Positions 36,110 to 56,420 of a DNA stretch of 64,000 bases are shown here, one piece after another. A program made the position numbers and the translations under genes. The notes beneath the pieces are model-generated. The model was not told where the DNA came from. It ran no database searches and was given only the letters and a program-made list of their open reading frames with translations. The DNA is from Motacilla alba alba. Lineage: Eukaryota > Chordata > Aves > Passeriformes > Motacillidae. Each line of letters starts with the position of its first letter. Within the stretch, counting starts at the first letter, position 1. Location of the stretch: the NCBI RefSeq assembly GCF_015832195.1, contig NC_052034.1:5977501-6041500 (forward strand), given 5' to 3'.

Positions 36110-36215
36110 CCCCCATCCCCCACCCCCCCGGCTGTCGCCGACTATCGCGACACCGCGCTCCGCCCGCCCCGCCGCCGGCGACGCCCGCCGGTCTCCAAGG
36201 TTACCTCAGGCGGGA

Positions 36216-36225
36216 TCTCGCGAGA
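36216..36225. promoter_or_regulatory. TCTCGCGAGA palindrome, copy 1
   Basis: Exact match to the 10-bp CpG-island promoter element bound by BANP when unmethylated. It is 44 bp (start to start) from copy 2 and about 107 bp upstream of the STYXL1 start codon. Confidence 0.8.
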
Positions 36226-36259
36226 CTTGCCGCCCCTCCCTTCCCGCCGCGGGCGGCAG

Positions 36260-36269
36260 TCTCGCGAGA
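36260..36269. promoter_or_regulatory. TCTCGCGAGA palindrome, copy 2
   Basis: Second exact copy, about 92 bp upstream of the MDH2 start codon. Being palindromic it has no direction and can serve both genes. Confidence 0.8.
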
Positions 36270-36360
36270 GCGGCGGGCGGGGCCGCGCAGGCGCCGCGCG
36301 GGCCCTGGAGGTCGTTGGAGTCACCGGAGCCGCCGCCGCCGCTCGCGCGCCGCGCCCGCC

Positions 36361-44710
<8,350 letters not shown>

Positions 44711-44880
44711 AGACTTGACAACGGGGAGGAATTAACTTCCTTAATTTATTAAGGCATCATGTCACTTTTCGACTTCTGATTCAAAGCTCATGCTTTGGTT
44801 GAAGTCTGTCTGTATTAGCTTGATGCTTGTTGCCAGTGCAGTCTAATCATCAATAAAACAGCCTCATTTTTTCAGTGTAC
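44711..44880 (+). other. MDH2: MDH2 3'UTR
   Basis: Short 3'UTR after the TGA at 44,708-44,710, ending about 20 nt after AATAAA at 44,852-44,857. A GT/T-rich stretch just beyond fits a cleavage-factor downstream element. Confidence 0.85.
44852..44857 (+). terminator. MDH2: MDH2 polyadenylation signal AATAAA
   Basis: Canonical hexamer 142 nt after the stop codon, followed by T-rich and GT-rich sequence. Confidence 0.85.
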
Positions 44881-47800
44881 CATGTGGAGGTGTCCTGATG
44901 TGCTTGTCCTTTGGAAGGTGGAGGCTGTAGGTCTCTGAGAGGTGATTGGTTTCAGCAGGGATGAAATAGCCTTGGGAAGGGGGTGAACTGATTACTCCCA
45001 GCTCTGCTGCTGCCTGGGTTTGGGCTCCTTGTCCAGCACAGCCTCTGGGAACCAGGTGTGACCAGTACAGGATGGGTGTAGGGGCTGCACAAGGGATAAC
45101 TGAGTGAAATTATGTAAAAGATGTTTTCTCAGGAGGTGGCATTACCTCTACTACCTCATGTTACCTTAATCTCTTATGTAATTTGATTTTAAAGGAGTTA
45201 GTGAAAGAGCACAGCGTTTGAAACGTCAGTCCTGCACTAAGACAGTAATTAAACTGCTGAGAACGACTTCTTTCTAGTTAGGAACAAAAGCCTTGATTTA
45301 GCATCTCCATAAATTTCTCTTACATTCATCCTCTTGTGAATATAAAAATAAATGTCTGCAAGAAGATGGTGATGACGAGTTCTGTTGCTGACTTCTTTGA
45401 AGGTAAGCTTTAATGAAGGAAGCTATTAATTCACTCTTCCTCCGTGCTCTGCGCCGCTTACGCTGTTGCTTTGAATTGCTCTCATCCGTGTAGGTTGAAT
45501 TCTAAGTTGAACAGACTTCATTTTGATGAGTGAAGGAAAAGCCAAAGCCCAGCACCTCTGGAGGAACTGAGGTGAATGTTGGTTTGAGCCAGAGAACATG
45601 GGGTAGTTGCTTACAAGAAAGACACCCAAAAGTCACAGATACTCTTTGGTCACTTCCTTTTATCTTCCTCCCACGTGTATCTTTTTTCTGAGCTCCCTTA
45701 ACCAGATTTTATTTTTTAATTTTAATTAGTTCATCATTCTGAACCAGATCACACAGTTGTGACTGTTGTAGATGCATGGAGAATGAAGTGCCTGGTTCTT
45801 TTCCTGCCCTGTGGAAGATGTGGGCAAGAGGACAGCAAGCACAGTCCTTGTCACTCCTCTGCAGAAATCCAGCGTGTTAAAAGCTTGGTTTCTTTACAGG
45901 AATAGTAATGAAATAGAAGCGTTGGCAGTCATTACTCAGCAGGCTTGGAACAAAGTAATTATTAGGTGGTATTAATAGAATTAAAGATGGTGTTGGAGGG
46001 GGGCAGGGGAGGATGTCGGAACTGGAGGACACTGAGGAGGAGTGACAGGCCAGACCTGGTAAATGTGGCAGAGGCTGTTCCAAACAGTAAATGGAATGCA
46101 TGGGGCAGACTATTCTAACTGGGTGTAGGGGTCTTGTCGGCAACTTCAAACCCAAAAAAGGCATCACAGAGTGTTACAAACGGTGTGTGTGCACCTGCAG
46201 AGGTGTGTGTCCTGTCTGGGTGCCCAGGTGGTCCAGGGGCACTGCTCCACGAGCTGCAGGGAAGGCCTTGCCTTGCAGGACAGGAACACACATTTGTTCC
46301 AGTCCTGCTATTTTTAATACAGCAGATAGAGCAGATTTCTGAGCGCTGGAGACTCTTCAGAACTTGAGGTTCATCGTGTGGCTTTAGGTTATTCAATCTT
46401 TTCTTGTGTCAGCAGTCCAAACCCAGCAAAGTCTGGGGGAATTGCATGGACAAGCAGAAAGCTTTGCTTGTACCAGTAGGGACTCAGGGGCAGCATGGGC
46501 AAGTGGAGCTGAGGTGGAAGAGGATTATGTCTCAGCACCTGCTGACTTTTAGGTTCTCCAAGGTCTCCTTCAAATCTCCTGAATGTTAACAAAGTCCTGC
46601 ACTGTTTGGATTTAGTGGTTGTTTCTTCTTCTCCCCAATCCCATGCTGCATTTTTGGAGTTGCAGCTATTCCCTGTGCTGGGAATCTGCTCCCTTTTGGG
46701 AAAGGAGAGACCCTTTTGTGGCTTTCTGCCATGAAGTCAGAGGCCAGAAGGACACTGGCTAAAGGTGAGAAATGGACTTGTGCCAGTGCTCCCTGCTTGG
46801 TCACTGCTGTCCCTGTGGCTGAGCAGTGCTGTGCTGGGTAACAGTCCCTCTGAGGACTGGAGATGGTTTGTCAAGGTGTGGGTCATGCCACCCCTTCTGT
46901 CTGAGCAGATTCCCTGGAGGAAGAAGGGATGTGGGGCATAGCCCTCTCTGGGAGGAGTAGGAGTCAGCTGGGTCTACCCAGATAAGCCAACCCTCTGTCC
47001 TGGAAGTTGTTTCCTGGTGCTGTGTCTCTGAGACATGAGACCTCCGTCCTCTCTCCTCTGAGTTCTGCAGCTGGGCTGCCCTGCTGAGTCACAGCACTCA
47101 TTCCAGTGCTGGCAGCCTTTGTGTTAACCTCCTGTGGAGGTGGGTGACCAGGTCTGGAGGAGGTGAAAAAACCTGCCCTGTGCAGATCTCTTGGGTTTCA
47201 TCCTTTTTACTAAGCAGACTTTTGCCTTGATGGTCTCTAAGCACCTCTTCCCCTGCAGCATCATTTCTGCACGTGGAGCTGCCACCTCCTTGGGCAGCCC
47301 AGCCCTGCACCGGAGCACAGATGTCAAGATAGAGAGGAGATGTGTGTGGAGAGTAATAAATAAAGATTCTCCAGATGGCCATATGTCAGGTCACTCGAGC
47401 CCACCTGCTGCCCCTGTGCTGCTGCAGCAGCGTGTTAAATGCAGGAAAGGATAGAACAAGGAGGAAAGCAAATGCTGAGTGGTGTAACTCACACCTCATC
47501 CTGGTCATCCTTGTCCTGGGGGGCTTCAGGTGGGATGACCACAGGAGCAGGCTGGCAGGCCTGTGTCTGTTATTCCTGGGAAATCTGTTTTCCCTTCCTG
47601 GCTCTGCAAGGGCTGGTGCTTTGGTGTGGGGGTACAGACCTCCCACTCGAGGCCCAGCTCACCCTGGGGGCTCTGGGAGCTGCCAGCAGCCCCTTTCCTT
47701 GGGGTAAGGCTGGTACAGCTGCAGCAGGCGTGGCTGAGCCCGAGGACAATCCATGGCATTTTGGTGATATTTAGGAGAAGCAGAAGAAAGAACAACAGTG

Positions 47801-50800
47801 TAGTGCAGCTTCTGCCTTGCCAAAGCTGGCTGCCTCCCAGTTCCAGCAAAAGAGCAAGACTGGAGGGGCTGGAGGTACTTCAGAAAGGTGCTGGGTAACT
47901 ATTGCCCTCTCTCAGGAGCCCTCCTCCAAAATTCACAATCTCCAGTGCTTTCTCCACACAGAAGCTGCCAGGACAGGGAGCTGTTGCTGCCCTTTCCCTC
48001 CCTGGGCAGCCCAGCATGTGCACCACCAACCTGGGGTACCCTGTGCTCAGCCTCACGTCACTGGGGCTGGCAGTCCAGAGCAGGCACGGCATCCTCTGCC
48101 CAGGAATGGGGAAAGGAGAGGTGGAAATACACCTCGAGGTTGGCTGGGTGTAGCTGGGGGCACAGGCACATCTCCCCCACTGCCAGTTCAGCTTCCCCTT
48201 TTCCTCACAGGGCAAGGGCAAAGGGTTTTAATGCGAGCAGGAGCATCACAAACCATCTGAGCTGCGGATTTGTCTTTGCAGAGCTCTCCCCCTCCCCTGG
48301 CTCTCCCTCCTGGCCACAGGCAGTGTGAAATCACCACCTTTGCATTCCCTGCTCCTGGTTCACTGCAATGCCCGAGAGCTCCCACTTCCCTCCTGGGTGC
48401 CTCAGAGCAGAGCTGGAGAGCAGCACCGAGGCAGGAGGGTTTGTTTGCATTTACAGGGAAACCTGTTAATAAAGGAGACCAAAGGGACTGCTCTTTTCCT
48501 GGCGGTGGGAACAGATGGCTGGATAACGCAGTGCAATTAATATGCAGGGAGTCCTGCCGGGGCAGGGATTTGATTGCCTGTTAGGAGAGGTTAGCACGCT
48601 CAAGCTGAGCTCTGCCACCACACCGCCCGTCCCTGGCACCTGCTGCCTGCAGGGACCCTGTGGGGACACTGGGACAGCTTGGATGGGGTCACAGATGAGA
48701 GTGTGGGCACCGGATATGAGGCAGGATGCAGCTGGGGACTCTGGGACAGTGGCAGGTCTCTGCTTCTGCCATGCTGGGTGATGCTCTGGGAGGGTTTGCA
48801 AAAGCAAAGGATGGCTCTGGTGATGAATGACTGCTCAGAGGTACTTCCAGGCTGGAAGGGCAGCTCTGGCTTGTGTTCTTTCCTCCTGGACTTGTTACCT
48901 CTGGGTAAGGAGGTGCCAAGGAGAGTAGCAGGCAGGAGTTCCTGGATGAGCTGAGGGAGATGGGCACAGGAGGTGGGCACCTTGCTGCAGCACAGCATGG
49001 GTACACAACAATTCCCAGGGCTTCAAAGAGTGACCCAATAAATCCACAGGGAAGAAAAACCCCTGCCAAGGCCTGGGAGGGTTAGGGAACCCTGGGGAAG
49101 CAGGAAACCCAGCAAACCCACCCCAGCAGTGAGCTGGGCCACGTGGCCACACGGTCAAGCCCAAATCGATGGGAGCCTCCAGCCGCCGAGCTGCGATCGA
49201 GCGAACCAAGGTCACCCTGGGCACGTGCGGGGCTGTCCCCATGCCCTGTCCCCATCCTACCCTGCTCTCTCACAGGATTGCAGTGCCCCAGCCCCTTCCC
49301 CTTCATACCTTTGCTTTTCCCCCCCATTTTCTGGTATTTTCTTGCCCCCCCTGCCTGGTGGAGGTTGTTGAGCGCCATGAAAGGCAGCGCCAGGCTTTGA
49401 TCAGGGGCTCCTGCCTGTGCCGTGCCAGCAGCGGCTCCCGCGCCGCTCCCGGCCGCCCTTTCTTCTGCGTCAGGAGGAGGCTGCTGGAGATGTCGAACCT
49501 CAGCGCAAATCCTCACAATTAGGCCTGTTCTGCTGCCTGCCTCGTTTGATCTCCTTTAATTATTTATCGCCTTTTCTCTCTCCTCTTTCCTAAATCCTCG
49601 GTTTCTTTCAAGTGATGATTTCCCTCCTCTCCCCCCAGCCGTGGCTGCCTCTGCCTGTTTGCCTGCAATTACCGACCCTTCTGCTCCTTCCATCTCCCCC
49701 CTTTTGTTCTCCACCAGATCACTCCTTCTCGCCGCTCTCATGGCTTCACCTTGCCCGCCTGCCCGGCGGCTTTTTCTCCCTGCTTTTCTTGAATTTTTCC
49801 TACCTGGCTGGCTATTGCCTCTCTCCATCCCGTTCCAGGTGTGGTTCTGGCTGTGTTTGCTGCCCGTGCCAGGGATCCTGCACCCTGGGCTGGGTGTGCT
49901 CCATCTCCCGCTGCTGTTCTCCTGGGCTACTGGTCAAACCCTGCAGTGGTCCTGCCACAAAGCCCTGGCTCCTGGCCAAAACCAGGAAGCCCCATGGAGC
50001 TCCTGTCCTTGCCGTGCCAGGGTCTCCCTGTGCTGCTTTTTCATCCTTCATTTCTTTGTTTCCCAGGACCTGATGCATTATTCAGCGCTGCGGACGCTGC
50101 GGGGTGTTGGGAAGATAATGGTGCTGCAAAGGGCACGGGCTCACCCTGGCCATGCTGGATTCTCTCTCACGGGCTGATTTTCCCCTCCAGCATTAAACCA
50201 GGAATAGTCCTGACCATGCAGGAGGTTCCTCCTAGGAGGTGACATCTGCTGTCAGCCCTGGGGGGACATGACAGGGACAAGGGTAGGAGCAGGGGGAGGC
50301 AGCAGTGGCCCTGGCAGTGCTCCAGGGGCTGCACCTCCCAAATTTTTTAATAGAGTTTAATAAAGACACAGGTCCAACACATGGCCCCTCGTTTCTGTAG
50401 TCCTGACATGGATGGTAGATGCAGGATGCAGGTTTTGCTCAGCAGATGTAGCAAACCACCCCAAACGGTTGTTCAACCCTTGTGGAAAGAGGATGCTTGT
50501 GCCCTCCAACCCTGTTTGCATCTGGGCGCTGTGAACGCCCAGCTGGACCTGTCCCCATGGCTTGCTGCCACCTCAGCCTGGGCACAGGGACGGGGAGGAA
50601 GGTGGGGGATGGAGGGATGGAGGGCTGGTGTTGCTGGCAACATTTTGGTTCCTGGGTCTGTCCTCCCTCAGGAAACAACATCACTCACCTGCCACCAGTT
50701 GTGGAGACATTTCCACCAGGACAGGCCTCTCCAGCCTTGGCTGCCCCCAGGAAAGCTCCCCTTAGACCCCATCTTTGCTTCCCATCCCTGTCTCTGCAGA

Positions 50801-51424
50801 AACTCCCTGCCCAAATCCTGCTCCGGGGCCGAATCCCCCATGGAGTGATGGCCAGGTGCTTTTGGTGGTCTCTGCCTGGGAGGCTGCAGGCAGATTCAGG
50901 AGGGAGCTGTGGTCACAGGGGATGCAGAGCCCAGGCAGTGCAGGGGAAACTGAGCCGGGGTGGGACCAGGTGTCCCCAGCCAGGTGTGTTTGGTGTCCCT
51001 GGCAGAGCAGCTGGGGTGAATCCAGCGTGTTTTCAGAAGTTAAACCCTGGTCATGACCACACTGGGCAGTTTTGAGGTGGTTTAGGGGAAGTTTGGGAGC
51101 TTTTCCCCCTTCTCTGGTTTCACCATTTCCTGTCTGCCGAGGAGGGCAAGCGCTCGGCATCACTGAAGGAAATGAAAATTAATTATGGGCTCATTAACAC
51201 GGACTCATTACCTGAGCTGCAGCACTGGGGAGTGTCCCCGTTGGGGACCCAACATCTCCCAGATCAGCACAGCCCCTCAGCCATCCCAAAGCCCCCCCAC
51301 CCGCCAGGCTGGAGGTGTTCCAGGTGCTCCCAGGCAGTGCTGGAGAATCAGCTGGGAACTGGGCAGGGCTGGGGACACTGGGCTTGCACTGGGGGACCAC
51401 TGGGGGCATCGTGGGGAGGAGGTA
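44881..51424. other. Intergenic region between MDH2 and SRRM3; no gene recognised
   Basis: About 6.5 kb without splice-linked coding blocks that I recognise. Open frames occur on both strands but overlap each other, are rich in Pro/Ser/Leu/Cys and match no family I know. Isolated AATAAA hexamers occur (about 47,355 and 50,358) with no coding exon before them, so an untranslated transcript cannot be ruled out. Pyrimidine-rich DNA lies at about 49,560-49,740. A small AT-rich patch at about 51,165-51,215 stands out in GC-rich surroundings. Confidence 0.6.
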
Positions 51425-52283
51425 AAGGGTGGGATGGAATTCAGGGTGGAACATGGGATGGGATACAGGGTGGGGTATGGGATGGTTTAGGATGGGATAT
51501 GGAATGGGATGGGATACAGGGAGGGGGAGCTCTGTGGAAGGATGGGGGGCTCTGTGCAGTACAGGAGAGCTGTGGAGGGATCAAAGAGGCTTTAGAAGGA
51601 CTGGGGGCTCTGTGTAAGGATGAAGGGGGGTCTGTGTAAGGACAGGGATCTATGGAATGAAAGGGGTCTGTGGAAGGATGATGGGAGTCTGTGGAAGGAC
51701 CGGGGGTTCTATGGAGGTACAGGGATCTATGGAAGGACAGGAGTCTGTGGAAGAACAGGGCTCTGTGTAAGGACCGGGCTCTGTGTGAGGATGACGGGGG
51801 TCTGTGTGAGGATGATAAGGGTCTGTGTAAGGGTGATGGGGGTCTATGGAAGTACAGGGATCTATGGAATGGCAGGGCTCTGTAAGGACAGGGCTCTGTA
51901 TAAGGACGGGGTTCTGTGTAAGTACAGGGCTCTGTGTAAGGGTGACAGGGGTCTATGGAAGTACAGGGATCCATGGAATCTCGGGCTCTGTGTAAGGACG
52001 GGGGTCCATGGAAGTGCAGGGATCCACGGAAGTGCAGGGATCCATGGAATCTCGGGCTCTGTGTACGGACGGGGGTCCATGGAAGTGCAGGGGTCCACGG
52101 AAGTGCAGGGATCCATGGAAGTGCAGGGGTCCACGGAAGTGCAGGGATCCATGGAAGTGCAGGGGTCCACGGAAGTGCAGGGATCCATGGAAGTGCCGGG
52201 ATCCATGGAATCTCGGGCTCTGTGTAGGGACGGGGATCCACGGAAGTGCAGGGATCCATGGAGTCTCGGGCACTGTGTACGGA
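51425..52283 (+). repeat. Large minisatellite upstream of the SRRM3 CpG island
   Basis: About 860 bp of tandem repeats. The first 100 bp are GGGATGGGATACAGGGTGG-type units. The rest is built from 18-bp blocks such as GGAAGTGCAGGGATCCAT and GGGCTCTGTGTAAGGACG in changing order, tidiest at 52,007-52,200. Because block length is a multiple of three, frames stay open on both strands (for example Pro-Ala-Leu-Pro-Trp repeats on minus), which is an effect of the repeat. It ends directly at the start of the CpG island. Confidence 0.92.
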
Positions 52284-52379
52284 CGGCGCTCGGGGAGCCG
52301 CGCGGCGCGGTGCAGGCGCGCCCTCCGGCCGGCAGGCGGCGCTGCGGGCGGCGCTGGGCGGCGGCGGCGCTCCGGCGGG

Positions 52380-52588
52380 CGGCTCCGAGTGCCGGAGCTG
52401 TCCAGCACTTCAGCAGCGGCCGCGCCGGGGCCGCGCGGGAGGGGCCGCGGCCGGCGGGACCCCCGGCTCCACCGGCACCCCCGGCTCCACCGGCTCCACC
52501 GGCACCCCCGGCTCCACCGGCACCCCCGGCACCCCCCGCGGCCGGCAGCCACCCAGCGGGGCCGGGCCCAGCGGGACGGCGGGGCGAG
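52380..52588 (+). other. SRRM3: Probable non-coding first exon of SRRM3
   Basis: Inferred 5'UTR exon ending at a GTGAGG donor (52,589). The left edge is arbitrary because no start site can be read from sequence. Mammalian SRRM3 also begins with a non-coding exon in a CpG island, and the first coding exon here (60,282) opens with an acceptor only six bases before the ATG, so an upstream exon must exist. It contains a short C/G-rich tandem repeat. Confidence 0.5.
52467..52542 (+). repeat. CCGGCTCCACCGGCACCC tandem repeat
   Basis: Nine-base blocks CCGGCTCCA and CCGGCACCC alternate about eight times within the probable SRRM3 5'UTR exon. In one frame this reads as Pro-Ala-Pro repeats, but there is no reason to think it is translated. 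The RNA would be GC-rich and structured. Confidence 0.85.
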
Positions 52589-55260
52589 GTGAGGCGCGGC
52601 CGGGCCCGGGGCTGTCGGGCCGGGAAGGGAGAGCAGCGGGGCCGGGGGGCGCTGGGACCGCGCTGGGCCCTGAGGGGGACGCCGGGAGGTGCAGGGGGTG
52701 GGGGAGGACGGAGCCCCCCCCACCCATCGGGGGATGCTGGGGACGGGCGGGTGGCGACCCCCGCGATGGGGATTTGGGGGCGCGGTGCTCCTCAGGGGGC
52801 AGGAATTGGGGTCTGCAAAGGGACATGGACGGGAGGGATGGGGAAGGTGTGCGTCGTACTGTGGGTGCTGGGATAGCTGGGGACCACACCGGGAGGGGTG
52901 TGCCAGGGGTGTCCCTGTGATGGGAGGTGAGGTTTGATGCTCCCCGGGGGTGCGGGATGGGGTGAGGAGTCTGGAGACGAGGCGCTTTTTGGGGTACAGG
53001 GGGTCCCTCTGGGATGTGGATGTGCCGGGGGCTCCCTGATGCTGGGGGAGTGGCTGGGGGGGCACCCACATCCCTCTTTTCCATGCTGGGGGGAGACAGG
53101 ATGGGACTGGGACAGTGGGTGACCCCCAGCAGTAGGTTTTTGGCTGGGAAGGACGGGACAGGGATGGTCCCTCAGCAGATGCCTTATGCAGTGCAGGTGG
53201 GAGACGAGGCTGAGACAAGGCTCCTAAATCCCCTCTTTCTGCTGCGTGGACCCCCAGGCTGTGCTGGGGAGGGTTTGGCTGATGAGATTTCAAACCCTGC
53301 GGGTGTTGCACGAGGGAAGGAGAAGGGGCAAGGCTTGGCAGCGGGGAGCCACAGCAGCAACTCAACCTCCTGTCTTTGGGGGAGTGTTTTGTGCTTCTCC
53401 TTCCCAGATCAGGTTTGTCCCCAGGGATGTCCAGGCTGTGCCGTGCAGGGGGCTGGTGGTGGTGGGTCGGGCCATGGCTCAGGGGGAGCAGGTGGCTTTC
53501 AGAGGACACAGGTTCATTCATTCCCTCCAGAGCAAGATTTCAGACTGGATGTGTCTTGGTTTGCCTGTGCTCCCACTGCTGTAGGGGGGTCACCCGGGAG
53601 CTGGTAGCATTTGGGGGTGTCTTAGGTTGATGACAAATGTCAAGAACCTTCTCTGAGGGTGCAGGTGCTCAGTGGTTTCCTTGCCCTGGCATGTGGATTC
53701 TTCTCTGGCAGGAGCACAGGGACACCCCCGCTGGGGGGGGATTTTGGGGACAGTATTTGTGTCCACACACACATCATCATCGCTCTGTCCCACTCTGCCA
53801 GCGTGGCCTCACACTCTCTGTGTCTCACCTGCTTTCCCAAAATCCCCCTGGCATCCCACCTGCCTCCCCCTGCCCCAGGACTCATCCTGTGCAGGGCATG
53901 TCAGGGGTTTCAGAGCCACAGCTTGGGCAGATTTGAAGGGAACCTTTGGTACTTGGTCACAGTTGGGAATGGCAAGCAAGGGTTTTGCCAGGCAGAGGGG
54001 TGCGGGGGTCTTGGTTGGCTTTGTCTCTGGTGCCAAGAAAATGATGTTTTTCCCCTGGACAAAGGGTCTTGTGCCGCAGGGGCCGGATCCAGCTGTGGGT
54101 GGGTGTGTGGCAGCGGGTCCTGGAGGCTGCTGGAAGAGGGAGCAGAGGGTGCTCACCCCGTATCTCTGGGCAGGGGATGCCTGCGGGGTGCAGGTCACCC
54201 TGTGGGGTTAGTGCTGATGCTGGGGGTCTGCCAGATGCTGAGGGTCTGCCCTTTCTCCTCCTCCTCCTCCTTCCTGTCTCCCAGCTCCCGTTTTCCCCGG
54301 CCAGGTGGCCCGTGGCTTATATAATGTGCTCAAACCCCGGAATAGCTCCTCCCGTTACACAACCACCCAGCCAGCCACGGGGAGGGGGGGTGCTGGGGGG
54401 ATTCCCAGCTGGATGCTCCCCCTGCACTGGCTGTGACACCCCCCTCTACCTGCAGTGCTCAGCTCCAGGGGGTGTTCACCGGGATTGTGTCCCCATTGGG
54501 GAAGGTGACCTCATTGTGACAGTCATCCCCCTGCTCCTCCATGTGCTCAATAATTGCTTTTATTTGTAGTAGTGTTATTCCTCCCCTTCCTCAGGGCCTC
54601 GAGCTGACTGTACCTCCTCCTGACTCCTTGTCCAGCAAAGCAAATGGCCCCAAAGGTGCAAAACCCGGGGTGGCTGTTCCCCCTCTCCATCCCCATTCCT
54701 TGTTTAATCACCTCCTGTTTGCGGAAGGTCTGGCAGGGCATTCCCAAGGGGACGAGGGAAGTGTGGCCAAAGGGGTGCAGGGCTGGGGATCCCGTAGGAA
54801 AACCCAGCAGCTGGATCTGCTGCCTCTCCACTCAGCACGGGGGGATTGCTGTTACCACGTGGATGTGCTGCTCCTTTCCCTCATCCCTGATTCAGGAATG
54901 GGGTCACTGCATGGGGCTTCCTCCCTATCATGGGGTGACCCCTTTCCCACCAGCTCTTCTCCAGCCAGAGCTGAGAATGGAGCTCCTCAATCGCCAACAG
55001 CCCGAGGGGTTCAGGCTGGGGGGGCTTCAGCTGCAGCATTCTGGGGGCAGGAGTAAATCCTGGCTCCTCGCCCTCCATTGTGTCCTTCTCCCTGGATCAT
55101 CTCCCAAGAGGGGATCTCTGTGCCCACACCCCTGTGTGATGCTTGTCCAGTGTGGGACCAGTCCCCAGCCCTGGCTCCCCCATCCCTACATCCCCAAGCC
55201 AGGAAGGAGCCCAGTTGCTTAGCAACTGTTTAGCTTCTCCACCAGCCTCCTCATCTATTT

Positions 55261-55317
55261 TAAAATATATATGTATTTATATATATATATATATATATAC
55301 ATACATATATATATATC
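55261..55317 (+). repeat. (TA)n microsatellite
   Basis: Near-pure TA dinucleotides with a few C or G interruptions, in SRRM3 intron 1. Likely polymorphic. Confidence 0.9.
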
Positions 55318-55959
55318 TGCACAGACATAGGTATGCACATGCATCTGCAGCTCCTGACCCCCCAGCCAGCATCCATATATTCTTTACTAATTGCTTTAAA
55401 GTCTGCGAGGTGTCAGATTTTGTTCAGGCAGCTATAGGAAAAGATGCCCTGGGCTTGGGGAAATAGGGATGGGAGCGCTGGGACGGCTGTCACCAATCCA
55501 TTCCCACTGCCCCTTCCCGCGGGCATCATCCCTATGCCTTGGGGCTGGAGGGCAGCGCTAACAAGCCCCAGAATGGCTGCACTTTTAAAGCTACATTTGC
55601 CTTTTTTCCTCGTTCTTGAAGGTCTGACTCACAGTTTCTGGCACTGGAAGGCAGCTCCGGAGAAGGTCAGCCCAATTAATGGCAGCAACCCCGGACTTCT
55701 CCTCCTTGTAACTCCAGCTGGGTGTTCAGAGGAGGCTGGCTGCCTGGCCACGGTGTTCTGGCATATTTTGTGTCCTGGGAAAAAAAGATCTTCTCCCAGC
55801 TGTCGCCAGAGCACAGACAGGGGATGGGGCTGTGCCTGCTTGGGGACAGGGTTATGGTTTCTGTCCTGATGAGATCCCAACAGACAGGAGAACCACGGGG
55901 ACCACCCCGTCAACCTCTCTGGAGTGCCTGGAGCATCCTCGCCTCATCTGGGCTGTCGC

Positions 55960-56420
55960 TGGCGTGTTGGGGCCGAGCTCTGGCACGCTCAGTGCACGAG
56001 TGGTCCAGGGAGCCACCGTCCTGGGCTCCGTGCCCGCATCCCGTGCCCGCATCCCGTGCCCGCATCCCGTGCGGGGATCATCCCGCATCCCGGCCCGCGG
56101 GTGCTCACGGCCGCCCCGGCTGGTGCAGCTGGATGTGGCGAGAATTAATGGAGCACCGGCCGGAGGCGGCTTTAATTAGCACCGAGGCACGGGGAGGGGG
56201 CAGGATACCCGGGGACCGCTGCCGCCTTTCCCTAGCGAGGGAGAGACGCCGGGAGAGCATCCAGGCACCGGGGACAGCATCCAGGCACCCGGGAGAGCAT
56301 CCAGGCACCGCCGCCTCCCCGCTGCCGTCCCCGCTCCCCCCGGGAAGCGGCTCCAGCCGCAGTACGGCGGCAGGGCCCTGCGGCGGCTGCTCAGCGCCCG
56401 GGGCTGCGGGACCAAGGGGG
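55960..56420. promoter_or_regulatory. CpG-rich block, candidate internal promoter of SRRM3
   Basis: CpG density rises sharply in the middle of SRRM3 intron 1. The block holds a 13-bp repeat (CCGTGCCCGCATC type, 56,030-56,075), 22-bp repeats around AGCATCCAGGCACC (56,257-56,310) and two TAAT-core stretches (GAATTAATGG and TTTAATTAGC) between the GC boxes. No start codon or donor could be tied to it. It could be an alternative SRRM3 promoter, an enhancer, or merely GC-rich minisatellite DNA. Confidence 0.4.

Larger units (their letters stand above)
36110..36360. promoter_or_regulatory. Head-to-head STYXL1/MDH2 promoter (CpG island)
   Basis: Only 251 bp separate the STYXL1 start codon (36,109, minus) from the MDH2 start codon (36,361, plus). 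The interval is GC-rich and CpG-dense, without an obvious TATA box, and the island continues into MDH2 intron 1 to about 37,090. Two perfect TCTCGCGAGA palindromes lie inside. The arrangement implies shared, divergent transcription of a mitochondrial TCA enzyme and a pseudophosphatase; both 5'UTRs must be short. Confidence 0.88.
52284..52680 (+). promoter_or_regulatory. SRRM3: CpG island, probable SRRM3 promoter
   Basis: A sudden shift to CpG-dense sequence (CGGGGAGCCGCGCGG onward) right after the minisatellite. No TATA box was seen. It is the only strong CpG island upstream of the SRRM3 coding exons on this strand, apart from a weaker one at 55,960-56,420. A donor-like GAG|GTGAGG at 52,588/52,589 suggests the end of a first exon. 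Confidence 0.7.

Noticed and set aside
49612..50177. Leu/Pro/Ser-rich open frames in the MDH2-SRRM3 gap, one resembling a membrane protein
   Set aside because: Hydrophobic runs come from pyrimidine-rich DNA (CTN/TTY/CCN codons); overlapping frames are open too and there is no splice or homology support.
51441..53521. Very long open frames on both strands (up to 522 aa, Pro-Ala-Leu-Pro-Trp or Gly/Ser-rich repeats)
   Set aside because: They follow repeat units whose length is a multiple of three and then run into a CpG island. No splice context or known family; an effect of the minisatellite.
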